DNA of 7,646 nt from JACVRW01 sp035947555 (lineage in GTDB: Bacteria; Actinomycetota; Thermoleophilia; Solirubrobacterales; Thermoleophilaceae): contig DASZJZ010000083.1 of the NCBI GenBank assembly GCA_035947555.1, positions 1-7,646 on the forward strand, in the 5' to 3' direction. Made by a program: the position numbers and the translations under genes. This document shows positions 1-6,401 of the stretch, piece by piece. The notes beneath the pieces were generated by a model, which made no database searches, was not told the DNA's origin, and saw nothing but the letters and a program-made list of their open reading frames with translations. Each line of letters begins with the position of its first letter. The first letter of the stretch is position 1.

Positions 1-1319
<1,319 letters not shown>

Positions 1320-1480
1320 CGGAGTCCTGAGAATACGTCCGGCATCCGACGACTCGGCGCGGCCGGCGAGGAGACCCCGCTAGATGCGGCGACGTCTGGC
1401 TGCACCGCGCCGGGCGGCACGACTGGAGGCCGACCGCGCGGAGCCAGGCCAGGCACACGAGGGTACGAGATGGCTGGCGG
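1320..1480. other. Intergenic region between the phosphoesterase gene and dnaE
   Basis: These 161 bases hold no gene I can support. They are the longest non-coding stretch in the window and probably contain the dnaE promoter. A TATTCT hexamer on the minus strand (1332-1337) resembles a -10 box, but it lies too close to the start codon and has no -35 partner at a normal distance. No clear terminator hairpin followed by a T run is visible, so readthrough from the phosphoesterase gene is possible. Confidence 0.5.
1325..1328 (-). promoter_or_regulatory. Ribosome binding site of dnaE
   Basis: AGGA on the minus strand lies 5 bases before the GTG at 1319. It supports GTG as the dnaE start, since no ATG is available and an in-frame stop lies upstream at 1380-1382. 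Confidence 0.6.
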
Positions 1481-2320
1481 TCACGCTGCGGGCGCGCGTC
1501 CGCCACCCGTCAGCTCCAGCATGGCCACCTCGGGCGGCGCCCTGAAGCGCACCGGCAGCCCGCTCGTGCCCACACCGCGGGACACGAACAGGATGCGATC
1601 GCGCTCCTCGAAGACGCCGCCCGTGTAGTGGGCGCCGTAGCGCGACGGCGTCACCCGGTCGCGCACGAGCGGCAGGTCGACCTGGGCGCCGTGCGTGTGA
1701 CCCGACAGCGTGAGCGAGACGCGCTCGGGCACCTCGGGGAAGACGTCGGGGTTGTGGCTGAGGAGCAGCACCGGCGCGTCCGCGGGCACCGCGGCGAGGG
1801 CGGCCTCGAGATCCGGCTTTCGCTTCCCCGCGTCGGCCACGCCCGCCACCCAGAGCCCACGCCCCACGGACCCCGCATCGTTCTCCAGAACCGTCACGCC
1901 CGCCTGCCGAAGCGCGGACCCCATCTCGCGCCCGCCCTGGACCCAGTCGTGGTTGCCGAGCACCGCCACGAGCCCGAGCGGAGCCTCCAAGCGGCCGAGC
2001 GCCGAGGCGACCGCCGCGATCGGCACCGGGGTCGCGCCCGTCACCCGCGGATCAACGTAGTCGCCGAGCAGCGCCACCAGGTCCGGCCGCTCGGCGTTCA
2101 CCCGCCGCACGACGCGCTCCACCTTCGACAACGACACGTGCGGCGCGCCCGTGTGGAGGTCGGCGATCACGGCAACGCGCAACCCGTGTAGATCCGGCGG
2201 CCAGCGTGGCAGTGCGAGCACGTGCGAAGTCAGCCGCACGTGCCGCGGCTCCCACCAGAGCGCCCGGTACCCGGCAGCGGCCAGCCCCATCAGCGGTAGG
2301 ACGACGCGCACCGCCCTCAT
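1481..2320 (-). CDS. Membrane-anchored calcineurin-like metallophosphoesterase (YkuE/YaeI-like)
   Basis: This 279-residue protein belongs to the two-metal metallophosphoesterase superfamily. All core motifs are visible: D54-L-H56, GDYVD with D87, GNHD with N123 and H124, SHNPD with H189, and SGHTH with H208 and H210. The C-terminal block, including VSRGVGTSGLPVRFR (247-261), is typical of the YkuE/YaeI group. Residues 4-22 are hydrophobic and end in RALWW, so an uncleaved N-terminal anchor is likely and the active site would face outward. Relatives act at the envelope, for example Bacillus YkuE at the cell wall and chlamydial LpxG on lipid A precursors, but the substrate here cannot be read from sequence. 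ATG 2320 has a weak AGAG 8 bases upstream. The gene starts 17 bases after the membrane protein ends, which suggests an operon. The family call is secure and the substrate unknown. Confidence 0.92.
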   Translation of the reverse strand: MRAVRVVLPLMGLAAAGYRALWWEPRHVRLTSHVLALPRWPPDLHGLRVAVIADLHTGAPHVSLSKVERVVRRVNAERPDLVALLGDYVDPRVTGATPVPIAAVASALGRLEAPLGLVAVLGNHDWVQGGREMGSALRQAGVTVLENDAGSVGRGLWVAGVADAGKRKPDLEAALAAVPADAPVLLLSHNPDVFPEVPERVSLTLSGHTHGAQVDLPLVRDRVTPSRYGAHYTGGVFEERDRILFVSRGVGTSGLPVRFRAPPEVAMLELTGGGRAPAA

Positions 2321-2336
2321 CAGGATCTCTTACCCG

Positions 2337-2843
2337 CTAGGCCCCGGAAGCCGCTCCGGGTTCCGCCTCAGCGACGTGCGCCTCGAGACGGCCGGCGCGG
2401 TGCCTGCGCAGCTCGTACGTGCAGATCACGGGCACGTAGAAGACGACATCGGCCACCACCTTGGCCACCACCACTCCCGCCGCCGTGCCCAGCCAGGCGG
2501 TCGCGATCGCCGTGCAGGCGGGCCTGACCACCGTGCTGTCGAGCAACTCGGCGGGACCGAACTCGCACGTCATCGCACGCAGCGACCGCCCGACGGCGCG
2601 AAGCCGCTCGGAGGCTCGCCGGGCCCCGGCGACCTGGCCCGCGATATCGCGCGCGAGGAGGAAGCCGTAGTAGGCGACGCCATCGCCGAGCGCGGCGCCG
2701 TAGGCGGCCGCGGCGTGGCTGCCGGTCGCGACCTGGAGGACCGCATACCCAGCGAGGGAGCCCGCCAGCGCCAGCAGCTCCGCCCGCCCGTAGCGACGTA
2801 GCCATCGAGCGGGCGCGGCATAGCGGCCTTCGAATCCGCTCAT
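2337..2843 (-). CDS. Hypothetical multi-pass membrane protein
   Basis: I cannot name this 168-residue protein. Hydrophobic segments lie at about 22-40, 44-65, 105-125 and 122-143. They are separated by a basic and amphipathic stretch (residues 68-92, rich in Arg) and a conserved-looking FGPAELLDS (95-103). An E-L-R-R-H-R motif follows the last segment, placing a positive cluster probably on the cytoplasmic side. The tail (150-168) is Ala/Glu-rich and probably disordered. There is no recognisable enzymatic motif. It is upstream of the phosphoesterase on the same strand with a 16-base gap, so the two are likely cotranscribed. ATG 2843 is preceded by AAAGG only 2 bases away, which is tight, and no better in-frame start is close. 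It diverges from the DUF899 gene across about 98 bases. Confidence 0.8.
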   Translation of the reverse strand: MSGFEGRYAAPARWLRRYGRAELLALAGSLAGYAVLQVATGSHAAAAYGAALGDGVAYYGFLLARDIAGQVAGARRASERLRAVGRSLRAMTCEFGPAELLDSTVVRPACTAIATAWLGTAAGVVVAKVVADVVFYVPVICTYELRRHRAGRLEAHVAEAEPGAASGA

Positions 2844-2883
2844 TGCCTTTGAGAGCTACCGTGGTCCGGCTTGATACGTGTAC

Positions 2884-2896
2884 GCGCTCCGAGCGC
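2884..2896. repeat. Perfect inverted repeat, possible operator
   Basis: GCGCTC-C-GAGCGC is a perfect 6-base inverted repeat around one central base. It lies 46 bases before the DUF899 start codon and 41 bases before the membrane protein start on the other strand. The position suits a dimeric regulator that could act on both divergent genes. GC-rich DNA produces short palindromes easily, so this is suggestive only. Confidence 0.35.
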
Positions 2897-2930
2897 ACCG
2901 GCCGCTTACTCTGCTGGGGCGCAGCCCGAA

Positions 2931-2936
2931 AGGAGG
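2931..2936 (+). promoter_or_regulatory. Ribosome binding site of the DUF899 gene
   Basis: A consensus AGGAGG lies 5 bases before ATG 2942. It decides the start against an in-frame ATG at 2843, which would add 33 residues unlike the family. Confidence 0.85.
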
Positions 2937-2941
2937 GGACG

Positions 2942-3682
2942 ATGACCGAGCACAAGGTTGGGACCCGCGAGGAGTGGCAGGCAGCCCGGGAGGAGCTCGC
3001 CAAGCTCGAGGCCGAGCATGCGCAGCGGAACGAGGAGATCAAGCGCAAGCGCCTCGAGCTGCCGTGGGTGCCGGTGGAGAAGCCGTACGAGTTCGACACG
3101 GCGGACGGCAAGAAGACCCTTGAGGATCTCTTCGAGGGACGCTCGCAGCTCATCGCCTACAACATCATGTACGGGCCCGACTACAAGAACGGCGCCTGCC
3201 CCGGATGCTCGAACCTGGCCGATCACCTCGACATCGCGCGCTTGCACCTGGGCCACCGCGACGTGACGCTGATCTGCTTCTCCCGCGCGCCGATCGACCG
3301 GCTGGTCGCGTACCGCGAGCGGATGGGCTGGCAGTTCCCGTACGTGTCGACCTACGACACGGACTTCCCCTGGGACTTCGGCCTCGCCATGACCGAGGAG
3401 CAGGCACAGGAAATCCCGGAAATCAGAGAGATGGTCGACAACCCGCCGGAGTGGCTACAAGAGTGGTCGCAGCAGGTGGGGGCCGAGCTCAAGGACGGCC
3501 TGCGCGAGGGCCCGACATGGATCGCGTTCGCACGCGAGAACGGGACCGTCTACCACACGTACACGGTGATGGCCCCGGACCCGTTCGTGGCCCCGTACTG
3601 GTCGTTCCTGCTCGAGCGGACCCCGAAGGCCAGCCTCGACGCCGCGCCGCGCGCCTGGCGCAAGGACGAGTACCCGGACTGA
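2942..3682 (+). CDS. DUF899 family thioredoxin-like protein
   Basis: This 246-residue cytoplasmic protein belongs to DUF899, a thioredoxin-fold family whose biochemical role is not settled. Seen here: a charged helical N-terminus (about 8-40), a GKKTLEDLFEGRSQLIAYN block (56-74) like the entry of peroxiredoxin/thioredoxin folds, and an A-C86-P-G-C89-S motif at the place of a redox-active CxxC. This is followed by FSRAPIDRLVAYRERMGW (113-130), the family signature, and by DFPWDFG. The C-terminus (about 213-246) shows the usual aromatic and charged ending. There is no signal peptide. A role in thiol redox or peroxide handling is inference from fold and CxxC. The start is fixed by AGGAGG at 2931-2936. 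The stop TGA overlaps the proposed CTG start of the following methyltransferase, so the two are probably translated together. Confidence 0.9.
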   Translation: MTEHKVGTREEWQAAREELAKLEAEHAQRNEEIKRKRLELPWVPVEKPYEFDTADGKKTLEDLFEGRSQLIAYNIMYGPDYKNGACPGCSNLADHLDIARLHLGHRDVTLICFSRAPIDRLVAYRERMGWQFPYVSTYDTDFPWDFGLAMTEEQAQEIPEIREMVDNPPEWLQEWSQQVGAELKDGLREGPTWIAFARENGTVYHTYTVMAPDPFVAPYWSFLLERTPKASLDAAPRAWRKDEYPD

Positions 3683-4554
3683 GCCCGCTCCGACTACCAC
3701 TGCGGCGCGGATCCGACGCGATCAGCCCGACCGCCCACTACACCGGCCACGTTTGGACGCGCGACGGGCTGTCGCATCCCGAGCTCGCCACGCTCGAGGG
3801 ACGGTTGCTGTTCGACGCCCTTGCTCCGGCGATGGCGGTCAGCCGTGCGGTCGGTGGCCCGACGCTCGAGGGCCTGCTGCTCGCTCGCCACCGGATCATC
3901 GACGACCTGCTGGCACGCACGGTCGACGACGGGCGGGTGTCGCAGGTGCTCGAGATCGCCTCGGGCATGTCGCCGCGCGGGCGGCGCTTCGCCGAGCGCT
4001 ACGGCGCCGACCTGTCCTACGTCGAGGCCGACCTTCCGGCGATGGCGGCGCGCAAGCGCCGCGCGCTCGAGCGCATCGGGCCGCCGAGGGACTCCCACCG
4101 GGTCGTCGAGATCGACGCGCTGCGAGACGCGGGGCCGCGGAGCGTCGCCGCCGTGACGTCGACGCTCGACCCCGGGCGCGGCCTGGCGATCGTGACCGAG
4201 GGGCTGCTCACCTACTTCGACGAGCAGGACGTGCTCGGCATGTGGAGACGCTTCGCGCGGGAGCTGAGGCGATTCAGCTCCGGCCTGTACCTCGCCGACA
4301 TCCGCCTCGCCGAGTCCGGCCTGGCGGCCGTCGAGCGGGCGTTCGCGGCGGTCCTGTCCGCGTTCGTGCAGCGGCCGGTGCACACCCACTTCGGCGACCC
4401 CGAGGCGGCCGTCGAGGCCCTCCTAGGCGCCGGCTTCGCTCAGGCGCAGCTCCACCGCGCCGACCGCCACCCGGCCGCCGGCGACGCCGGCCGCGATCCC
4501 GCCGCGGCGCGAATCCACATCGTGGAGGCGAGCACGGACTCGCCGGCCGACTAG
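3679..4554 (+). CDS. LCMT/PPM1-type class I SAM-dependent methyltransferase, apparent non-ATG start
   Basis: The product resembles the leucine carboxyl methyltransferase (PPM1/LCMT, Tcmp-like) branch of SAM-dependent O-methyltransferases; the substrate is unknown. Counting from CTG 3679 (291 residues): the family N-terminal block begins with ISPTAHYTGHVW (15-26), then GPTLEGLLLARHRIID (60-75). The SAM-binding motif VLEIASGMSPRG is at 90-101, YVEADLP (114-120) carries the acidic ribose-binding position, and VTEGLLTYF (172-180) is the LCMT motif. The start is a problem. Between the preceding stop and the conserved ISPTAHY block there is no ATG, GTG or TTG in frame. The nearest in-frame ATG, at 3517, would overlap the upstream gene by 166 bases. 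CTG 3679 overlaps the upstream TGA as CTGA, the geometry of a coupled start, with AAGGA 12 bases before. CTG 3700 and ATC 3721 are alternatives. The stop TAG overlaps the stop of the opposite-strand gene. Confidence 0.85.
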   Translation: MSPLRLPLRRGSDAISPTAHYTGHVWTRDGLSHPELATLEGRLLFDALAPAMAVSRAVGGPTLEGLLLARHRIIDDLLARTVDDGRVSQVLEIASGMSPRGRRFAERYGADLSYVEADLPAMAARKRRALERIGPPRDSHRVVEIDALRDAGPRSVAAVTSTLDPGRGLAIVTEGLLTYFDEQDVLGMWRRFARELRRFSSGLYLADIRLAESGLAAVERAFAAVLSAFVQRPVHTHFGDPEAAVEALLGAGFAQAQLHRADRHPAAGDAGRDPAAARIHIVEASTDSPAD

Positions 4555-4934
4555 AACCGCCAGCGCACGCGCTTTCCGTCGCGCCTCGCGACGTAGCGGT
4601 CCGTGTCGCCTCGCAGGTCACCGGTCACACGCCAGCCGTTCCAGTCGAATCGCCTCACGCCGGTCAGCGGCCGCGGCAGGCCGAGCGCCGCCCGGTTAGC
4701 TCGGCGGGCGACCCGCCGAGCCCGCCGGCACGACACGCCGGTGGCGCGGATCCGCTTGAGGTCCTCGCCCTCGTAGCGGGTACCCGGGTACGGATTCACG
4801 ACCGGCCGGCACGATCGAGCGGCGGCGCCCTCTGCCGCGGCCGGCGATGCCGGCGTCATCGGGGCACCGATGCACGCGACAGCGCACAAGAAACCCGCCA
4901 TGGTCAACGGCTTCGTGCGAGGAAGCGAGCCCAT
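4551..4934 (-). CDS. Small secreted protein of unknown function
   Basis: From ATG 4934 this is 127 residues. A basic start (R6, K8) is followed by a hydrophobic stretch, MAGFLCAVACIGAPM (12-26), and SPAAA (30-34), giving a plausible signal peptidase I site near residue 34. The mature part has two cysteines, C42 and C69, that could form one disulfide. It also has NPYPGTRYEG (47-56), an arginine-rich helix (70-83), and a C-terminal strand-like block with WNGW (98-101) and RVTGDLRGD. It looks like a hypothetical family I vaguely recall from Solirubrobacterales, but I cannot name it. The start is uncertain. ATG 4934 has GGGGAG directly adjacent, and ATG 4901 would also keep most of the hydrophobic core but lacks the basic n-region. 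An upstream ATG at 5045 adds unlikely sequence. Its 5' end appears to overlap the divergent lipoprotein gene, and its stop overlaps that of the methyltransferase. Confidence 0.75.
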   Translation of the reverse strand: MGSLPRTKPLTMAGFLCAVACIGAPMTPASPAAAEGAAARSCRPVVNPYPGTRYEGEDLKRIRATGVSCRRARRVARRANRAALGLPRPLTGVRRFDWNGWRVTGDLRGDTDRYVARRDGKRVRWRF

Positions 4935-5382
4935 CTCCCCGGCAGGGTACGGAAACCGCCTGGCTCGGGCCCTCGCTACCGCGTTCGCTGCGCTGCTCGT
5001 CTCCTGCGGCGGCTCGGGCGACCCACTCGCACCGGGAGCGGGCAACCGCCTCGCGGCGGACCTGCGCGTAAGCGTCAGGCCGGACGGGCCGGGCGGTCCG
5101 GAGCGGGTCCGCCGCGTCGAGTGCGCGATCCTCGGGGACGACGCGATCGATCCCCGCTGCCGCCTCCTCGCGGGACTCGAGCCGCGCGATCTGGAGCCCG
5201 TTCCCCGCGGGGCCGCATGCGCGCAGGTCTACGGCGGTCCCGGCACGGCGCGCGTCACGGGCCGGCTCCGAGGCGAGCGCATATCGGCCGACTTCGACTT
5301 GTCCGACGCCTGCGAGATCGCCCGCTGGCGCCGCAACGCCGCGCTGCTGGGGGCGCCCGGCGTGGGGCACGGCGCTCCGTGA
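4915..5382 (+). CDS. Putative lipoprotein with subtilisin-inhibitor-like (SSI) domain
   Basis: Counting from the furthest in-frame ATG (4870), this is 170 residues. The GTG at 4915 (codon 16) gives 155 and a shorter n-region, and ATG 4900 is another choice; no start has a clear Shine-Dalgarno. A hydrophobic segment at 35-45 ends in the lipobox LVS-C46, followed by GGSGDPLAPG, typical of a lipoprotein linker. The domain at 63-162 has four cysteines, C85, C97, C117 and C148, in the two-disulfide pattern of Streptomyces subtilisin inhibitors. CAQVYGGPGTARVTGRLRG (117-135) and CEIARW (148-153) match the SSI blocks CPMVYDP...VDGVWQG and CEMNAH. If the alignment holds, the residue at the reactive P1 position is Q119, where SSI has Met. 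A role as surface-anchored protease inhibitor is inference. The TGA stop abuts the stop of the opposing histidine phosphatase. Confidence 0.78.
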   Translation: MRGSEPISPAGYGNRLARALATAFAALLVSCGGSGDPLAPGAGNRLAADLRVSVRPDGPGGPERVRRVECAILGDDAIDPRCRLLAGLEPRDLEPVPRGAACAQVYGGPGTARVTGRLRGERISADFDLSDACEIARWRRNAALLGAPGVGHGAP

Positions 5383-6018
5383 CTAGCGCTCGAGCCGCGC
5401 CCAGTCCCCGGCCGTGAGCGCCGCCACGACCGCGAACCCGCGCTTCCCCTCCCCCGGGTCCACGATCACCGCGTCGCCCTCCTCCGGCTCCCTCTCCATG
5501 GCCTCGAAGATGGCCGATCCGTGTGAGACCAGAACCGTGTTCGTGCCCTCGGCCGGCTCGGCCTTCAGGAGCCGCTTCAGCCCCTTCCGGCGGGCCTCCC
5601 GCGGGCTGGCGAAGAACTCCACCGAGAGCAGCGCGCGCGAAGGCTGAACGCGCCCGAAGGCGAGGCGCGCCGTGTCCCGGGTGCGGCAGAAGGGGCTCGC
5701 CAACACGCGGCCCACGGGGATGTCGAGGCGCTCGAACGCCCGGCCGATCTCGCGCGACTGCCGCCGTCCCTCGCCGTTCAGGTTGCGCTGGCGCGAGCAG
5801 TCGCTGAGGTCCTCGGTGGTGTCCATGCCCGTGTCGGTGGCCGCGTGCCGGAACACCACCACGTAGCCGCCCTCCTGGAGCTTGTCCACCGGCACGTCCG
5901 GGGCGCGGGCCGCCGGCGCGTCCCCCGCCGGCTCGTCGTCCTCGTCTCCGCATCCCCATCCGGACGCGAGAACCGCCACGGCGGCCACGAGCAGCCAGCA
6001 CCTCCTCGCGCGGCTCAC
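5383..6018 (-). CDS. Exported histidine phosphatase family protein, probable lipoprotein
   Basis: From GTG 6018 this is 211 residues. It belongs to the histidine phosphatase (phosphoglycerate mutase-like) superfamily, which uses a phosphohistidine intermediate. Seen: FRHAAT (56-61) with R57 and nucleophile H58, ASPFCRTRDTA (107-117) with the second catalytic arginine R112, and VSHGSA (164-169) with H166. The N-terminus RARRCWLLVAAVAVLASGWGC is a signal sequence. C23, followed by an acidic linker GDEDDEPAGD, suggests lipidation, although the lipobox G-W-G-C is not canonical. Relatives include phosphatases of uncertain substrate, often annotated as phosphoglycerate mutase; export argues against a glycolytic role. 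The GTG starts 1 base after the stop of the 64-residue protein with a G-rich stretch before it, so it is probably translationally coupled. It is the last gene of the argG run. An in-frame start at 6126 would put 36 Arg/Ser/Pro-rich residues before the signal sequence and is rejected. Confidence 0.9.
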   Translation of the reverse strand: MSRARRCWLLVAAVAVLASGWGCGDEDDEPAGDAPAARAPDVPVDKLQEGGYVVVFRHAATDTGMDTTEDLSDCSRQRNLNGEGRRQSREIGRAFERLDIPVGRVLASPFCRTRDTARLAFGRVQPSRALLSVEFFASPREARRKGLKRLLKAEPAEGTNTVLVSHGSAIFEAMEREPEEGDAVIVDPGEGKRGFAVVAALTAGDWARLER

Positions 6019-6019
6019 C

Positions 6020-6214
6020 TCACCCCCGCGCCGCAACGCGCGCCTGCCAGGCGGCGAGGGCAGGCGGACCGGCGAGCTCGATCGCGAGCAGCGCGCGCTT
6101 GCCGGGGATCGACCTCGCCCCGGCAATCACCGTGTGCAGGCCGGCGGCGGTTGCCACCGCGCCGCCCAGATACAGCACCGCCCGCAGCGCTCCGGCGCCG
6201 GGAGCCGGCGTCAC
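6020..6214 (-). CDS. Small hypothetical protein, 64 residues, one probable membrane helix
   Basis: A GTG-initiated frame of 64 residues fills the gap between the 56-residue membrane protein and the histidine phosphatase. Residues 10-30 (ALRAVLYLGGAVATAAGLHTV) form a hydrophobic helix, and GARSIPGKR follows. The rest (40-64) is Ala-rich with a second moderately hydrophobic stretch. I do not recognise it. Support for a real gene is positional: it is flanked by 16 bases on one side and 1 base on the other, in an otherwise gap-free operon, and its stop nearly touches the next start. The Shine-Dalgarno is weak (CGGGA). It could be a short remnant of a longer membrane protein, because it ends abruptly after the first helix. 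Confidence 0.55.
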   Translation of the reverse strand: MTPAPGAGALRAVLYLGGAVATAAGLHTVIAGARSIPGKRALLAIELAGPPALAAWQARVAARG

Positions 6215-6230
6215 ACCGGTCCCGGCGACG

Positions 6231-6401
6231 CTACTCGTCCCCGGACGACGCCTTCGCAGCGGCCAGGCCGGCCACCAGCACCAGCGCCACGGTCGCCGCC
6301 GCGCCGAGCTTCACCTTGTTCTGCGCCATCTTCCGCTTGGCGACCCGCGTGGCCACCTGCCAGACGGCCCAGCCGAGCACCGTATATCCCTTGGATCCCA
6401 T
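6231..6401 (-). CDS. Small membrane protein, 56 residues, coupled to argG
   Basis: The protein begins MGSKGYTVLGWAVWQVATRV, continues with a basic segment KRKMAQNKVK (22-31), and has a strong transmembrane helix GAAATVALVLVAGLAAAK (33-50) and a short polar tail SSGDE. The N-terminal 20 residues are amphipathic or partly hydrophobic with two tryptophans and may lie on the membrane. The start is well supported: GGAGGA lies at 6405-6410 and the ATG overlaps the argG stop as TAATG, a textbook coupled start. Function is unknown. I recall similar short proteins next to argG in related actinobacteria, but this is memory, not a search. The coupling means its synthesis should track argininosuccinate synthase. 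Confidence 0.82.
   Translation of the reverse strand: MGSKGYTVLGWAVWQVATRVAKRKMAQNKVKLGAAATVALVLVAGLAAAKASSGDE

Larger units (their letters stand above)
2844..2941. promoter_or_regulatory. Divergent intergenic region between the membrane protein and DUF899 genes
   Basis: This 98-base region must carry promoters or leaders for both flanking genes. TTGATA at 2871-2876 could be a -35 element reading right, but no -10 sits at 16-18 bases. TACTCT at 2907-2912 is a possible -10 without a matching -35. The clearest element is the inverted repeat at 2884-2896, listed separately. I cannot assign promoters with confidence. Confidence 0.4.

Noticed and set aside
1332..1337. TATTCT as a dnaE -10 box
   Set aside because: It lies 12 bases from the start codon, would put transcription inside the ribosome binding site, and has no -35 partner.
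2871..2912. Promoter from TTGATA (2871) and TACTCT (2907)
   Set aside because: The spacing is 30 bases, far from the 16-18 expected for a sigma-70-type promoter, so the two boxes cannot be paired.
2843..2941. N-terminal extension of the DUF899 protein from ATG 2843
   Set aside because: The extra 33 residues do not resemble the family, there is no ribosome binding site there, and AGGAGG is correctly placed before ATG 2942.
3753..5417. Open frame of 554 codons on the plus strand
   Set aside because: It is an Arg/Pro/Gly-rich shadow that runs out of frame through the methyltransferase and both small exported genes. This is typical of GC-rich DNA and it has no domain signature.
6019..6126. N-terminal extension of the histidine phosphatase from 6126
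   Set aside because: It would put 36 Arg/Ser/Pro-rich residues before a clear signal sequence and overlap the 64-residue gene. GTG 6018 fits better.
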